Shown: positions 38,104 to 49,702, counted from the first letter of the stretch. The stretch is 64,000 bases of DNA from Hericium rajendrae (GCA_033439255.1 CM065881.1:3494912-3558911), one strand, 5' to 3'. A program made the numbers and translations. The notes: a model not told the origin generated them from the letters alone.

Positions 38104-38709
38104 CTATACCTTCTTCGGCTTTTTCGCTGAAAGAGACAAATTCAGGCAATATAGCGGTTATCACAGAGAACGAGCATACCTCCATATCGACTGCGCGCCG
38201 TAACCCTGTTCACGACTCCTCCAAAGTCCAAAGCCCCACGGACGAGCTTGTACCTGCAACGCATACATATTCAGTGACTACCTCCAGCGCATTGGTCGGC
38301 CGACACACTTTACACCGGGCAGATCCTGGGCACGACCGCCTCGTACCAGCACCACACTATGCTCCTGCAAATTGTGCCCTTCTCCAGGGATATAGGCTTG
38401 CAGCGTCTTCCCATTCGTGAGTTTAACACGCGCGACCTTTCGCTTCGCACTGTTCGGCTTCTTGGGCTTAGCAGTGAAAATCTGGACGCAGACACCTTTC
38501 TTCTGGCAGTTGTTCTCCAGAAGAGGGGCCTTCGAGAGCTGTCTGGTCTTGGGCGATCGCCGACGCATGGCTTGGTTCAGGGTGGCTGATGCAGGTGAGG
38601 AGGGGTGGAAGGCGCGGATCAGATGTGACTGGAATTGGACGGATGACGGCCGGAGCGACAAGGGTGATAGCGACGAGAGCCGCATCGCGGTGCGAATGGC
38701 GCCGAACAT
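38104..38709 (-). CDS. MRPS12: Mitochondrial small-subunit ribosomal protein uS12m
   Basis: Component of the decoding centre of the mitochondrial ribosome. A basic presequence starting [15 protein letters not shown] leads into the mature protein: [77 protein letters not shown] and QDLPGVK. These are the hallmark S12 blocks, including the PNSAxRK and [10 protein letters not shown] loops. Two introns near the 3' end must be removed. The first lies after PGVK and resumes [16 protein letters not shown]. The second lies after SRYG and yields the terminal AKKPKKV. Reading through the first intron would give a false stop at 38,278. Divergent from the Nse2 gene with under 200 bp between starts. Confidence 0.93.
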
Positions 38710-38906
38710 GATGAGCAGCGCTTGTCGTCGACGTCGACGTCGACGAAGGATATGAGTGAAGTGCTGTCGGCGGCGTCGACGAGCGGCCCGGCAATGGCCT
38801 GTCGGCAAATCGCGCATGGACCTGCCCTAAACTTTCCTGAGGCGCGCAGGCGCGTCGCGTCGCGCTCTTTCGATTGTTATTTACCGAAGACTCCCTTCAT
38901 CTCAGA
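38710..38906. promoter_or_regulatory. Compact bidirectional promoter, uS12m / Nse2
   Basis: Only 197 bp separate the two divergent ATGs. The stretch contains a cgtcgacgtcgacgtcgacg repeat (38,728-38,747) with overlapping GTCGAC palindromes close to the uS12m start. No TATA box is evident, as usual for housekeeping genes. Confidence 0.6.
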
Positions 38907-40200
38907 ATGCCCGCTGCAAGTTCTTCTCGCCGTCGCAGAAATGCAGAGCCTGAATCAGATATTGAAGAGGAACCGACCCAGCAGATGGACGTAGACCAAG
39001 TGGACGAGGAGGAAGAAGAGGAACAGCCTCGGCGGCGCACGAAGCAGAAGGTCAAACCCGAGAAAGGCGCCGCTAAGAAAGCCGCCAGAGGAGCAGGATC
39101 AGACCAGGAAGAAGATGCGCAGCCATCAGACGGCGAGGAGCCTTTCAACGAGCAGACGTTTCTTAGCAATACGACCATTGACCACCACGAAAGCCAGAAG
39201 CTGATGGGCATGGCTCAGGACTGGGCCTCCATGGAGTCTCAGCTGAAAACCTCTGCAGCCAACCTCCTGACCTCTATTGCTACCTCCGTTGCGGACTTCG
39301 AGGACGACAAAACTGTTGAAAAGGTGGCTTTCACCCCGTTATTTGGTCGCTTCGTGTTGGTGACCTTTTCACGCAGGACCTCACGCGTCTGGACCTGCTG
39401 ATGCGCGAACTCATTGATTTGAATGTGGAGATGCAGTGCCACGAGAAGACACTATCCAATTTGCATCAACGCGTCGCGCAAGGCGATGAAATCGTGAGCT
39501 CATACCGCGTTATTAGTTCTGACGACGACTTGACAATGTTACAGAAAGACGTGGTCGAGCGCTATGAGGAAGACGTAAAAGAAAAGCTGGAGGAGTATCA
39601 GAAGAAGACCACACGGCAGAAGTATGCCAAGAACGACGGTTATGCCTCCTTTAAGCAGGGTATCTACGTATGCATGGTCTCTTTTTCTATGTCACGGTCG
39701 TCTTGCTCATCGGGCTTTAGGAGATTCAACATCCTGACACGGGAATGCCACCATTGGTGGAATTCCTTCCCAAGGGTGCGTTCGGTCTGCTCGGCTTCTT
39801 GAGACGCATCTGATAGCCAGCGCAGAGGACGGAGACGTCAGTGACGACGACGACGACGTCGAAGTTGGCGGCGTCATCCTAGACCTCAAGTGCCCCATCA
39901 CATTAACCATGCTCGACAAGCCCGTCACATGGTATACACTCTCGCTTTCTTCCGCATATACCCACGCCTAACTATTCTCGCAGCACGATATGCAAGCACT
40001 CGTTCTCCGGCAAGGCCATCATAGAGATGCTAGGTGATAACAGAACCACGAAGAAGATGTGTCCGGCGGCGGGCTGTAACAAGATGATCTCGCTGAACGA
40101 CTGCAAACCGGACAAGGAGCTGGAGCGCAAGGTGAAGGCCGCGCAACGACGGGCGGCGCGGCGGGCGGAGGACAGCGACGCGGAGGATATTGTCGAGTAG
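38907..40200 (+). CDS. NSE2: SUMO E3 ligase Nse2/Mms21 (SP-RING), Smc5-Smc6 complex
   Basis: SUMO ligase subunit of the Smc5/6 genome-stability complex in the nucleus. It starts MPAASSSRRRRNAEPESDIE with a disordered acidic and basic N-terminus. Helical segments that bind Smc5 follow: FLSNTTIDHHESQKLMGMA, LLMRELIDLNVEMQCHEKTL and DVVERYEEDVKEKLEEYQKK. The C-terminal SP-RING is split by an intron: LDLKCPITLTMLDKPVT joins CTICKHSFSGKAIIEML, then MCPAAGCNKMISLNDC, giving the C-x-C-H-C-C zinc ligands of the zf-Nse family. It ends with a basic and acidic tail SDAEDIVE. Five introns with good borders. Length (about 345 residues) is normal. The ATG at 38,907 is the first in frame; a longer upstream frame has no ATG. 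Confidence 0.9.
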
Positions 40201-40723
40201 ACGTTGTTATGGTATAACGCACATGAGTCTATCTGCTTTTTGATGCGGTCCGCGATCTAGTTTCGCATGGCGCATGGGTGCATAAGGCTTTTTTGTGTCT
40301 TACTCGTCTGGTTTTAGGGCTATTGCCGGACGACAGCTTCACGGTGCGTTGCATCTTCGCCTTCGAGCAGAGTCGCGAAAGATAGTTCAACTGGGGCGAA
40401 CTGGGCTCGAGGCAGGCACCGCATGAATTGGTTGGCTGTCCATGAGCGAAGGCACCTTGTACTTGTCCTACCCTGCAAGATCGGCCTGTGGGAGCCCGAG
40501 CGTCGAGCAACATTGTTGCGAGTCCGGGCCCTTTGCGAAGTCTCTGATCCAAATTTACAAGCGCAGCACAAGACATGAATACCATCTGCAGTTTACAATG
40601 ATGTTCAATCTACGAATTGTGGAGGAGACTACGACCAAAAGCGAGAGCCAAACGGGCCAACGATTACACCTGTTGTCCACGGATTATTTCCTGCACATGC
40701 TCTATCAAGGTGTCACGTTGCGA
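40201..40723. other. Convergent 3' intergenic region
   Basis: Lies between the 3' ends of Nse2 (+) and the deaminase (-). A GTACGTG right after the codons for SKLK at 40,767 is a possible donor, so a small extra 3' exon of the deaminase here cannot be excluded. No gene is called. Confidence 0.45.
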
Positions 40724-42275
40724 TCAGACACGCCGTGCAAAGTACGGAAAATCGCACGTACCTTTTAACTTTGAAGCCCAGTTGTGCACGGGGGCAGGCT
40801 TCTCTGTCTCCGGTATACCAGTGCTACCTGGTCCAGCTCGACGCGCGGCGTCCCGGCCAAGCAGAGCTTCCATATCTTGCTTTATCTCTCCGATCATCTT
40901 CCCTTGAACCATCTTGTCTTGGTCCGTACCCAACTCAGGCGAAACCCACGGCAAACAAATTTCGCCGCGTGTTCCCCTCGTAAAAAAGCACTCGTGGAAA
41001 CCATCGTGCTCTTTGCCCGCAGCGTTGTAAGCATGGATGTACCTGGAACAGCTGTAACACGCCAGCTTCGAGACACCGATGTAGGGATACGCGCGGAGTT
41101 TGTGGCGATGGAGATATGCTATCAGGGCACACTCTGCATGGACGTAGGATTGAAATGTGAAGTTGTCGTGCTGGGTGCCGGACCAGGGTTCTTTCGCAAT
41201 CGTTTCGACATTGTCGTGCATGCGACTGAGTGCTGTCTTGTCGAATGCCGACAAGGTGGCGTCCACGGCCGGACCGCGCACGGGAAAAGAGATGGCGTGG
41301 TGCTCGCCAGGAACGAGGACGATGGTGAGATTGGATTCGATGAGCGGCCGGAAACGCACAGATGCCGAGAGGGAGACGAGGTTCATGACGGCCGTGTGGT
41401 GCGTGAACAGCTCTTCAAGGAAACGGCACATGGTGAAACCGGCGACGGGAGTTGCTGCAAATCAGTATGAGACAGAGAGGAGACCATCATAGGACGGCGC
41501 ACGCACCGAAATGCTGATCCAATCCTTCGAGCAAACGGAGCTCGGATGAACCGTCTTTCAGGTACTTGGCAAGCAAGGACGCATACCACACGATCAACTT
41601 TGCAATCTCAACGTCTGGCCTCTGTTCTTGGAACATTCTCGCAACCAAATTCAGGCCGTTTTCAAGATCACAGAGCTCGTGCTGCAGCACCCCATCCACC
41701 GGCCCTGGATTCTGCCGCACCTCCGCCATGTACGCATCGAATCCGGCCTTGTGCTTCTCGAGCCGCTGCCTGATTTTCTGCAAGCCGTGTTGGTGGCACT
41801 TCAACAGCATATCCAGAACGAGATCTTGAGTGGCGTCATTAGGGGAGACATCAACTGGCCTGTCGCGATCTACCCCAAACAAATGCCCAAGCTGTCGCAT
41901 TTGATGCTTGATTTCTTGCAGATATGCCGTGAGGGGCGGCAGCGGCGGACCGTTATATGCAACGTATAGAGTGCACTGCTCCGCCTCCGCCTCTAGGGCG
42001 GTAGCATAGACGTCTTCTGCGGCGCTGACGCATAGCGATGCGAGGGAATCAAGGACGCTCGTTAGGCGTTTGTCCGTATCGTGATGATCGGCATCTGGAG
42101 TGAGTGGATATGGATTGCTAGACACAAATGTGCCTGCACTGGAGTCGAATCGGCTCAAGATGCCATTGTTGTCGCTGTCCTCCGCTTTCTCGGGTATGCC
42201 GCGAAACAAGACGAGGAGCGTCTCAGGACGGATGAATGATGCTAGAGATGCAGTGTCAACAAAGAGGCATTTCAT
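40724..42275 (-). CDS. OTT_1508-like deaminase family protein
   Basis: Member of a fungal-expanded deaminase superfamily branch (Pfam OTT_1508-like). These are predicted zinc nucleic-acid or nucleotide deaminases of unknown substrate. Two exons: the first is MKCLFVDTASLASFIRPETL through LLAKYLKDGSSELRLLEGLD, mostly helical. A ~55 bp intron leads to CRFLEELFTHHTAVMNLVSL. The catalytic core shows YVHAECALIAYLH, the HAE motif (zinc His and proton-shuttling Glu), then YIGVSKLACYSCSRYIHAY, the CxxC zinc ligands. Length is about 490 residues, typical for the family. It either stops at FPYFARRV (40,724) or splices at the GTACGTG after SKLK. The active-site residues are all present, so it may be catalytically competent. 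Confidence 0.78.
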
Positions 42276-42744
42276 CCAAAAGAACAGGTTATACCGGGTG
42301 TGGACACCTCCATCATTGGCTGGGCATCACAATACAGATACATAAACGTGATTCACTATCGACAATAAGTAGAGTACATATATGAGTGAGTCTGTATCAA
42401 GCTCACCGAGTGGCCGCTGTGCGGTCACCATGAACTCATGCACGCCACTACATGCCCAGATATTTCGTGCACTGGGACCAGTCAAGAGTGAGCAGTGGAG
42501 TGGGGAGACAGGGTCTCCCAAGGACCCCTGATTATCAGTGAGAATGTTGGATACGGTTTTCGACGGTGGACCCCCTTGGTGGGTGGACAGGTTTTCGGCC
42601 GAAATAGGCAATTTTGCGGTGGATGAGTTCACCGACCACAAAAGTGTGCCGCCGATCGGTGGACAGCGTATCAAACCTCCAATAACATAGAAAATAGCGA
42701 AATATGTCTTTGTTCTGTATTTACAAGCAAGCACGGTATCCAAA
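42276..42744. other. Intergenic region
   Basis: Lies between two minus-strand genes. A run at about 42,555-42,665 has repeated ggtgga/ggtttTcg-type words (cggttttcgacggtggac, aggttttcggccgaaa), possibly a decayed small repeat. No gene seen. Confidence 0.45.
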
Positions 42745-45445
42745 TTATCTCTGAGAGGCTGCCCTGGGTGTCTTCGATAATTTCTCGACCGAAACAACAA
42801 TCTGAACCTTGTCAGCACTCAATTTCTTCCACAAATCCTCGAAGAAACCTGGAAGCAGTTCTACAATGCTGCTGTTACCGGGTTGACAACGAACTGCAGA
42901 TGTTGGGACTAGGCAAAGGAATGCAAATGCGGGCAGATGGTTGAAGGTTGGAAGTCCAAGGGGCAAGCATTTTCCGTGTATGGCACGGAATTGTCGCTGG
43001 CGTCCGTGCTGCCAAACCTGCATGGGAATATTCGAGAGCGCCGCAATCGATGATGACGAGGATATCCAGGAATGCTTTGCGGCCTTTCCGCCTCCTTTCT
43101 CGTACATCGTTAGAACTGTTTGGGAACATTAGATATAAGCATTGATTTGGATCTTATCGCAACGCACCTTGCCCAAGCATAATCTCACCACCAACAAGAA
43201 TTATCCCCCAGGAATCTCGAGCAAGAACCGAGATCATGTCGATCTTCGCCGATACGAGAGTCTCGATGGTCGGGATACCAGCAAACGCTTGTCGACGCCT
43301 GCGCTTGATCTGTTTGGAACACGATTCATTAACAGTAAGTTGACGCAAAAGGGCACAAATACATACCGCTGCGACACCCGTTTGAGCTGCAAGACGTGCG
43401 TTTGCAGCGTTACCCGCTTCGGCGGTCTTTCCTTCTACGGTCCCAGCGGCGGATTTTTCCCAGCGCGTGCGACGGACCAATCCGGTGCCCAAACCCACCT
43501 CTTCCTCTAGCTTCAACGTTTCATTGATCTTGCGTGCTAACAGCCGATGCTCTGAGTCTGGTTTGCGTTCCGGGCCTTCAACCTGGCGCTCAGACTTCTG
43601 CCTTGTGCGCACGCCCAATGCGGCTTCCTTCGTTTGATTTCTCCTGCGCGTGGCCACGAGGCTAGACATATCTGGTGAGATGTCTGTGTTTGATTGAGTC
43701 TGTGGTGCTGCCTGGAGCTCCGAGTCGAATGTCAAAGACGACGGTGAGGTCTCGCTGTTCAGCTCTGAGCCAGTACCTGTAACCGAGTCGATTAACGCTG
43801 TTACTTGATTAGCAGCGTCAGAACCGCTTGACGCATACGCTGTAAGGAGCGTAGCTAGTCCAGCTCGCAGCAGTTCGAGCTGAGCAGGATCCTGGTCTGG
43901 TAGGCTTTCGCTAGTAGAAAGTAAGTAAGACTATCAATGACCTGTGTACATGCTGACTTACATGTGTTGCAGGTCATTCATGTTCAGTGAGGCTGCCGCA
44001 TAGGTACACTCGTCAAGGATGACATCGGTAGAATGGGTTGGTAGGCTCGAGAGCTGTGATGCTTTGGTGAGTGCATCCTGTAGTTCTTGCCGTTCGGATA
44101 TCTGTAGATCATCATTGTCTTCATTTTGCGACTCCGCAGGCTCATCGATATTGTCAGGATCGTTGTTTGAGTCTTGCGCAGGTGTTGGAGACGTCAATGG
44201 CGTACTGGTCGACGGATCATAACCCAAAAGCGACCACAGCGTCGATGCTTCATATGCAGCTGTTGCAATATTTGCAATCTCTTCATCTGTGGGGAAGTCT
44301 GCGAGCAGTTGGGTAGGGATCTTCGGACTATCAAAGTACGTGTGTTGATATCCAGACGCTTGCTTGCGGAACTCGGCTGACTGTATTCGAGAGCGACAGG
44401 CTGCTTGCAGACGGACATCAAGCTTTGGAACCATGCGAGCTGCGTCAAGAAGAGTAAAATCTTCGACCAAGCTGCGCATCATCCCGAAGGCATGTTCATT
44501 TGGTTCGCTCCCAGGAAACCATGGCAGGAAGGGTAGAGGCCGCTCGAGATGGTCTCGATGAATGTATAGCAGAGAGAGAAAGCCGTTGATGAGAATATCA
44601 GTGATGTCATCTGCGTCTCGAGAAATATAATGGCGTCTTTCAGGATAGCCTGCTTCTCGTAGAAAAGCCTTCCAGAGGTCCTTAAAAAACCAGGCCCGAA
44701 GCACCATTTTGACCCTTTCGGCATGTGGGATTGTGCGACTTTGATATGCATCAATTAATTCTCCAAACACAAAGAGGAATGCGACAAGTCCGAGGTTGTC
44801 GCTGTGCTTGATTGCATGGTCAAGGGTATCTGCAGAGAAGAGTCGCGCTGCTGCACGGTCATCCTGTCGATCCAGCTTCTCGACGTCCCGTTTATATAAT
44901 GGTGTGTCCTCGAAATTGAGGGCAAGTGTGCGAACATGTTCATAAAAGATTGAATAGCGGCCAAGGACAAGAAGTAAAGCCCCGCTAAACAGGTTGTTTC
45001 GCAAAGTCTTCCGGCAATGCTTTGGATCCTGAATGATTGCGAGAGCTTGATTGTAGATCTTGTGAAGTGTTATTGATAAATAACTGCCTTGCTGTTCGGG
45101 ATGGGGGATGCGATAAGTAATGTCAATAGCAGAAGTCAAGGTAATTAGAACCCTCCGAGCATTGCGCTCGGTGACCGTGCCATCGGAGCCTAGAGAAACG
45201 ATGCAAAAAGGATCCGGAGCAAGTAAAAGCAGCTCGAGTATCTCTTGTTCCATAGCAGCTAGTTCTGCCGCGGTGTTCTTCGAGCCCAAGGGAGCCAATG
45301 CTAGGATTGATGGGGGGACATTAGGATACGGAATCTGCAAGATCCACAATCGAACTTTGGTCGCCTTCGATGCTGAAGCCGAAGCAATTTGTTGTTTGAG
45401 AGCATTGATATCTAGGACCTCAATTAGACCTACAGTGCTTTGCAT
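42745..45445 (-). CDS. Large uncharacterised Agaricomycete protein, transposon-associated type
   Basis: Four exons join cleanly into about 850 residues. The first ATG is MQSTVGLIEVLDINALKQQ; codons above it are open but not ATG. Exon 1 includes VRLWILQIPYPNVPPS, SAIDITYRIPHP, LRAWFFKDLWKAFL, FLPWFPGSEPNEHAFGMMRS and ASGYQHTYFDSPKIPTQL. Splices are LQH/IESLPDQD, GVAA/IKRRRRQAF and LGQ/VLTMYEKGGGK. The C-terminal part has LARKINETLKLEEEVGLGTG, RRTRWEKSAAG and HLPAFAFLCLVPTSA. I recall similar proteins with an EHAF...R...VxDFT...MVPKL block as multicopy in mushroom genomes, often beside transposons. The block recalls the terminal region of some DDE transposases, but I see no full catalytic triad. 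Function is not assigned. Divergent from the transposase at 45,571, only 125 bp away. Confidence 0.68.
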
Positions 45446-45570
45446 ATGAAACTGCAGTCGACGCGCCGATATTTTTGTTTGTAGTAGCCAAATAGTCACA
45501 ACATGTCACAAGTCTGTCACCCAAACATCGATGCCAGTCGCAGCGGTTCGCGTCGTGCACCACAGTAAGC

Positions 45571-46656
45571 ATGCCTCCTCACTTGTCTCAGAAAATGCGA
45601 GCAAACATCATACGCTGGCATCATGAGCAGGACAAGCCTGTCTCCGAAATTGCTATTCTTGCAGCATGCTCCGAGCGTACTGTATATGATATCTTGCGCT
45701 TGAATTGTGACTACGGAGTCATCCAGAACCCATTTTCACATCCTTGGCGATGCGATCGGATCCTTGACATTGGCGACATAAACTACATTTCCTCTCTTAT
45801 TTCAGCAAACCCATCCCTCTATCTCGATGAACTCCAGACTCGGCTATCCGATACTCGACTGGTCGAGGTCTCCATTGCCACCATTTCGCGCATCATTCGA
45901 AATATGGCATTGACTCATAAGCAAGTCTCAAAATCAGCCATGGAGCAGAATGAGCTCTTTTGCGTCACCTGGCAGGCAGAATATGAGCATATACCTGCAG
46001 AGAGATTTGTTTGGATTGACGAGTCAAGTGTCGACGACACGACAAACCAGTGGCAAGATGGATGGGCTGCACTTGGCTGCACTTGTGTTCGCCGAGCTAC
46101 CTTCATACATGGGCAACGCTATTCTGTTCTTCCTGCATTGACCCATGAGAGGCTCATTGCGCTTGATATTTTTGAGGGCTCTGTGACAAAAGAAAAATTT
46201 ATTCAGTTTGTCCAAACAGAGTTGGTACGTACTCTGCTCACTGATGCGATTGGCATGATTGATTGACGATTCATATAGGCTCTTAATCTAGGCCCGTATC
46301 CTGGGCTGCGAAGTGTAGTTGTAATGGATAATTGTGCAATCCACCATGACAAGGAAGTGCATCGCATTGTTGAAGATGAATGCAGTAAGTTCATCTTCAT
46401 ATCTTCTTTCTTTTCGAGGCTGACTTCCTTTTCTTCCATTGTTATAGATGCGAAACTGATTTATTTACCACCCTACTCTTCCGATTTTAATCCGATTGAA
46501 CAAGCTTTTCATTTGGTCAAAGCATGGCTTTGGCGCCATGAGTCTCAAGCTATCCGACCTGAAGTTAGACCATGGCTGATCGAGCAGGCGATAGCATCAG
46601 TATCAGGTGAGAGTGCTGAGGGGTGGATCACAAACTGCAGATATTCATTTGTCTAA
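45571..46656 (+). CDS. Tc1/mariner-type DDE transposase
   Basis: Cut-and-paste transposase of about 325 residues in three exons. The N-terminal helix-turn-helix DNA-binding region is MRANIIRWHHEQDKPVSEIA to SERTVYDILRLN. A second HTH-like part follows with DELQTRLSDTRLVEVSIATI. The catalytic domain has the first Asp in FVWIDESSVDD and the second in VVVMDNCAIHHDKEV. The Glu is in LPPYSSDFNPIEQAFHLVK, about 35 residues from the second Asp. Introns after QTEL and DEC are removed with GT-AG borders and restore frame. All three acidic residues are present and no stop is seen, so the protein could be active. Terminal inverted repeats could not be identified near 45,480-45,570 or 46,660-46,740. Confidence 0.88.
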
Positions 46657-46736
46657 ATTTTATCTAAAGAAGTATTGAGAGATGGATTGACGAGAGGCAA
46701 AATCTAAATTTATAGTGGATATGTAATCTATGAAAA

Positions 46737-46992
46737 TCAGTCGAAACGACGGCATTTATCAGAAAAGAAAGCCTGTTTCTCCTCTAAGCGAGCAGACCAA
46801 GCTCGACAAAACACCTGCAGCTTCACGACACATCCCTCTGAAGCACCTGTCAATTTGCACAGACGCGCAATTGGCACATCAGGTATGACATCAGGCATGA
46901 AGTCAATGCTCGTAAATGCATCTGCACATCCCGTCAGATCAATACCTTTGATGTCATTGAAGTCCGCAAGACAGGCCTGTAGTTCGGACCCC
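46737..46992 (-). pseudogene. 5'-truncated gene fragment at the edge of the 880 bp repeat
   Basis: The frame ends KCRRFD and reads back through SEGCVVKLQVFCRAWSARLE, PDVIPDVPIARLCKLTGA and GIDLTGCADAFTSIDFM to SELQACLADFND. It then runs straight into the direct repeat, where the frame stays open as a hydrophobic FLLFLSFLLFAPLIEAS but has no ATG. The simplest reading is a real C-terminal exon whose upstream part was replaced by the repeat. Family not recognised. Confidence 0.5.
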
Positions 46993-47872
46993 TTGGGTGG
47001 GTTGGTTGGGGCCTCCCCAAGAGGAGGACCCCTAGCTGAAGCTTCAATCAAGGGAGCAAAGAGTAAAAAAGAGAGGAACAGGAGGAAGGGAATGAAAGGG
47101 GTTATAGTGGGGGTAAAGCAAAGCAGTGTGGCAATCAAGTTTTAAACCAAGGAGTCACCTACCCAGTTAAGGGAGATTCAGATGGCTGAATGGTCCTGAA
47201 TTTCTGCACTGCTGTGCTTCTTCAGTCCCTGGCAAGGTGAGTAGGGCTTGTATCCTGTTCAGACAGGCAGCAGCAGGCCCTGTATTTATAGGCACTGGTG
47301 TTTAGGGCAGGCTTGATTAAATCCTGCCATCAAATGGGCCCACTTTGACTGCAATTCTCTGATGAGTCACAGCCACAGTGGCAACTATACAGTTGTCAGC
47401 CACAGAACCTTAACTTTATTCTGTAGCCACAGCCTCTTGTTTTGTGCCACCTTATTTATTGCATCTGAGCAGCATGTTGAGCAATTTCTGCTCAATCATA
47501 GTATAGTTATGCATGATATTCATAAGATGTAATGCATATAAGCATGTCATGCAGCATTGAAGCTTGTTGTGAGGTACTAGGATGTGGAGATTGTGATTTT
47601 TTAGGCAGTATATACAGCCAGCCCTAGTGGTGACTGGGAAACTTATAATGGACTGAAAGGACTTTCACTGTAAAGATATTAAGGCCTGGAGCAGCTCATT
47701 TGCTGCTTGAGCATCTCCAAGGAGATTCTGCCACTTCATGAGATATTAAGATCACTAACTGATCACTCTCAGCTTATGGCCCAATCATTCCAGCTTCCTT
47801 TGCCTCTCCAGGAGCCAACTCAAGGATCACTATAGTGATAGCTTCATCCATTCTCTCAGCATAGATAGAGAT
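46993..47872. repeat. 880 bp direct repeat, left copy (LTR-like)
   Basis: Nearly identical to 52,910-53,789 and of the same length. The copies begin ttgggtgggttg and end catagatagagat. The first ~40 bp are more diverged than the rest. Both have a minus-strand TATAAATA. They lack TG...CA ends and no target-site duplication is seen, so the LTR label is tentative. Confidence 0.8.
47283..47290 (-). promoter_or_regulatory. TATA box in left direct repeat
   Basis: TATAAATA on the minus strand inside the 880 bp repeat, conserved at 53,200-53,207 in the other copy. In the left copy it would drive transcription into the truncated gene fragment at 46,737-46,992. Confidence 0.4.
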
Positions 47873-48546
47873 CACAGACAGATTTTAAAGATAGTAACAT
47901 CCCTATCCATGTATCATCTATCTCAAGCACATTACATCTAAATTGAATTGCATCTACAATAGCTAGTCTTACTCAGAACCAAGCTACTGTGGATTGATGC
48001 TATAGGTGGTGCTGATATGTTACCAGTGTGTCTTGTGTTAGGTCAATATGCACATTCAAGACAACCTATCATGAGTTAAGTCATGATTTTATCCTCTGTA
48101 TCTTGTACCTGGTACTTTACCATGCAAAAAACTTTCCTCAGCCAATGTGGGTGCATTTAAAGGCTTATACCATAAGGATTTCTTTGCTCAGTTGCAATCC
48201 TCTGAGTAGACTCTGAACTGCAGATGATCATAGAGGCCTGTGCTGAACCCTGGCTAGTACACTCACATGGGGTCTTATAGGCAGGACAAGCTTTACTGCA
48301 GACCACAGGGTAACTCTAGACACTTCTACTCAGTATATTTTTAATACAAGATACAAATAAGACCTGATTTATACAGCAGGTTGCTAAAGAGCTATTTCAT
48401 TCTCATGTCAGTCTTTGACCAAAGACTGCTTCTTTCTTAGCTTTCTTAAGCTATTAGATTCACTTTTTAGATCAAGTCAGATTGTGTATACATTTCAAAA
48501 AGCATAGTAAGTTTATATAGTATCAGTTATCAACTTCTGAGTAATC
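47873..48546. other. AT-rich spacer inside the repeat-bounded segment
   Basis: No gene. Very few CG dinucleotides, with many TG and CA. Nothing else notable. Confidence 0.5.
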
Positions 48547-49397
48547 TCAGACTACATGTAGCAGTCCTGCAAAGTCAATAAAGAAAGTATCTCCTTTTTC
48601 TATATCACCCTCTCCACTAATGGCCTTCAGAGTCCCTGTCATATATCTTCCATCAGGTTTCCAAGGAGCTTCCATATTCTCCATAGTTAATCTGCTATAT
48701 GGATATCCTTCATGGAGATTGGAGAGTTCAGGATGGTAGATGATGTTATGACTGCCATACATCTAAACAGTCACCAGTTCTTCATCTTCACTCCATAGTC
48801 CAAGAGTTTCCTCAGCTCCATCTCCAGTCTCCAGTTGAACCTCCTCCATAGCTTTAAAAAGAACACCAGAGTGGATGTAGTGTTTGATCCAGGCTACCTT
48901 ATAATACTTCTTCATCATCTGAGCAACTATAGTCTCATTCCATATCACCTCTGATGTATCAGAGTGGATTGTGGTCAATTGTAACAAGAGATGGTGAAGT
49001 TTGGTGATCTTGATGAGGCCTTGGTGATAGCTATCAATGAGATGATGCATTCCTTCAAAGGTAGTAAGCCCTGAGTTTTTCACCACCATTGAAGCAGCTT
49101 CATTGGCCAGACTGAGCTCCTCATAACCAGGCTCTGAGAGCTAGAAGTTTTATTTAGTTTTTAGATATATAAACCAGAGTTCAATTTAGATCTGCTCACT
49201 TCATCTGTCTGTACAGTTTTTAAGAGAAGGAAGTCCTCTGCTACTTTATGAGCATAGAAGTTCCAAGTTTGTATAAGTTCTTGGAGAGGAGGTGTCCATA
49301 TGTTTTTGGGTAGAGTTAGAGGAGAGGTGTATCCAAATGGAAGATTCTTCAGATATAGAGGCAGCCTAAGGCATGCAGATTTAGGGGGTAATCCCAT
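48547..49397 (-). pseudogene. Paralogue of the neighbouring gene with a nonsense codon
   Basis: Clear paralogue of the gene at 49,703-50,544. Exon 1 is MGLPPKSACLRLPLYLKNLP to VAEDFLLLKTVQTDE, followed by a ~60 bp intron. Exon 2 is LSEPGYEELSLANEAASMVV, then YHQGLIKITKLHHLLLQLTT and EEVQLETGDGAEETLGLWSE. A TAG at about 48,763-48,765 interrupts the frame after EELVTV, where the paralogue continues. The frame then reopens as MYGSHNIIYHPELSNLHEG to GEGDIEKGDTFFIDFAG and LLHVV, ending at the same residue as the intact copy. Apart from the one stop the frame is preserved, so loss is recent or the stop is read through. Family unknown. Confidence 0.68.
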
Positions 49398-49702
49398 TTG
49401 AAGCAGTGTATGAAGGGTTTAGAGAATAGCTTGTGGTGCAAAGGGTGCAGAAAGACTGTGAAGATGCAGGATGTTGATGATGGTATAAACTAGGTGGCAT
49501 CTATTTGTTTGGTTACCCATTGGTGGCAATTTTTCGGAGTTTTTTAACTATTGTTTGGTCAGTTTTATTATCATAAGAGGATTAAATATGTTTTCTTTTT
49601 ATATGCAGATAGTTGATATCTTTCAGAAGCATCATATAAACATAAGATGATTAAGACATAGTGCTGCAGCATATAGAGAGGATGGTAGTATGTAAAAATA
49701 CT
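49398..49702. other. Spacer between tandem paralogues
   Basis: AT-rich, CpG-poor. Contains a tttttcggagtttttt phrase near 49,530 that matches the conserved CpG-containing core of the 178 bp satellite further right and the same phrase at about 50,730 just upstream of the intact paralogue. Confidence 0.5.
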
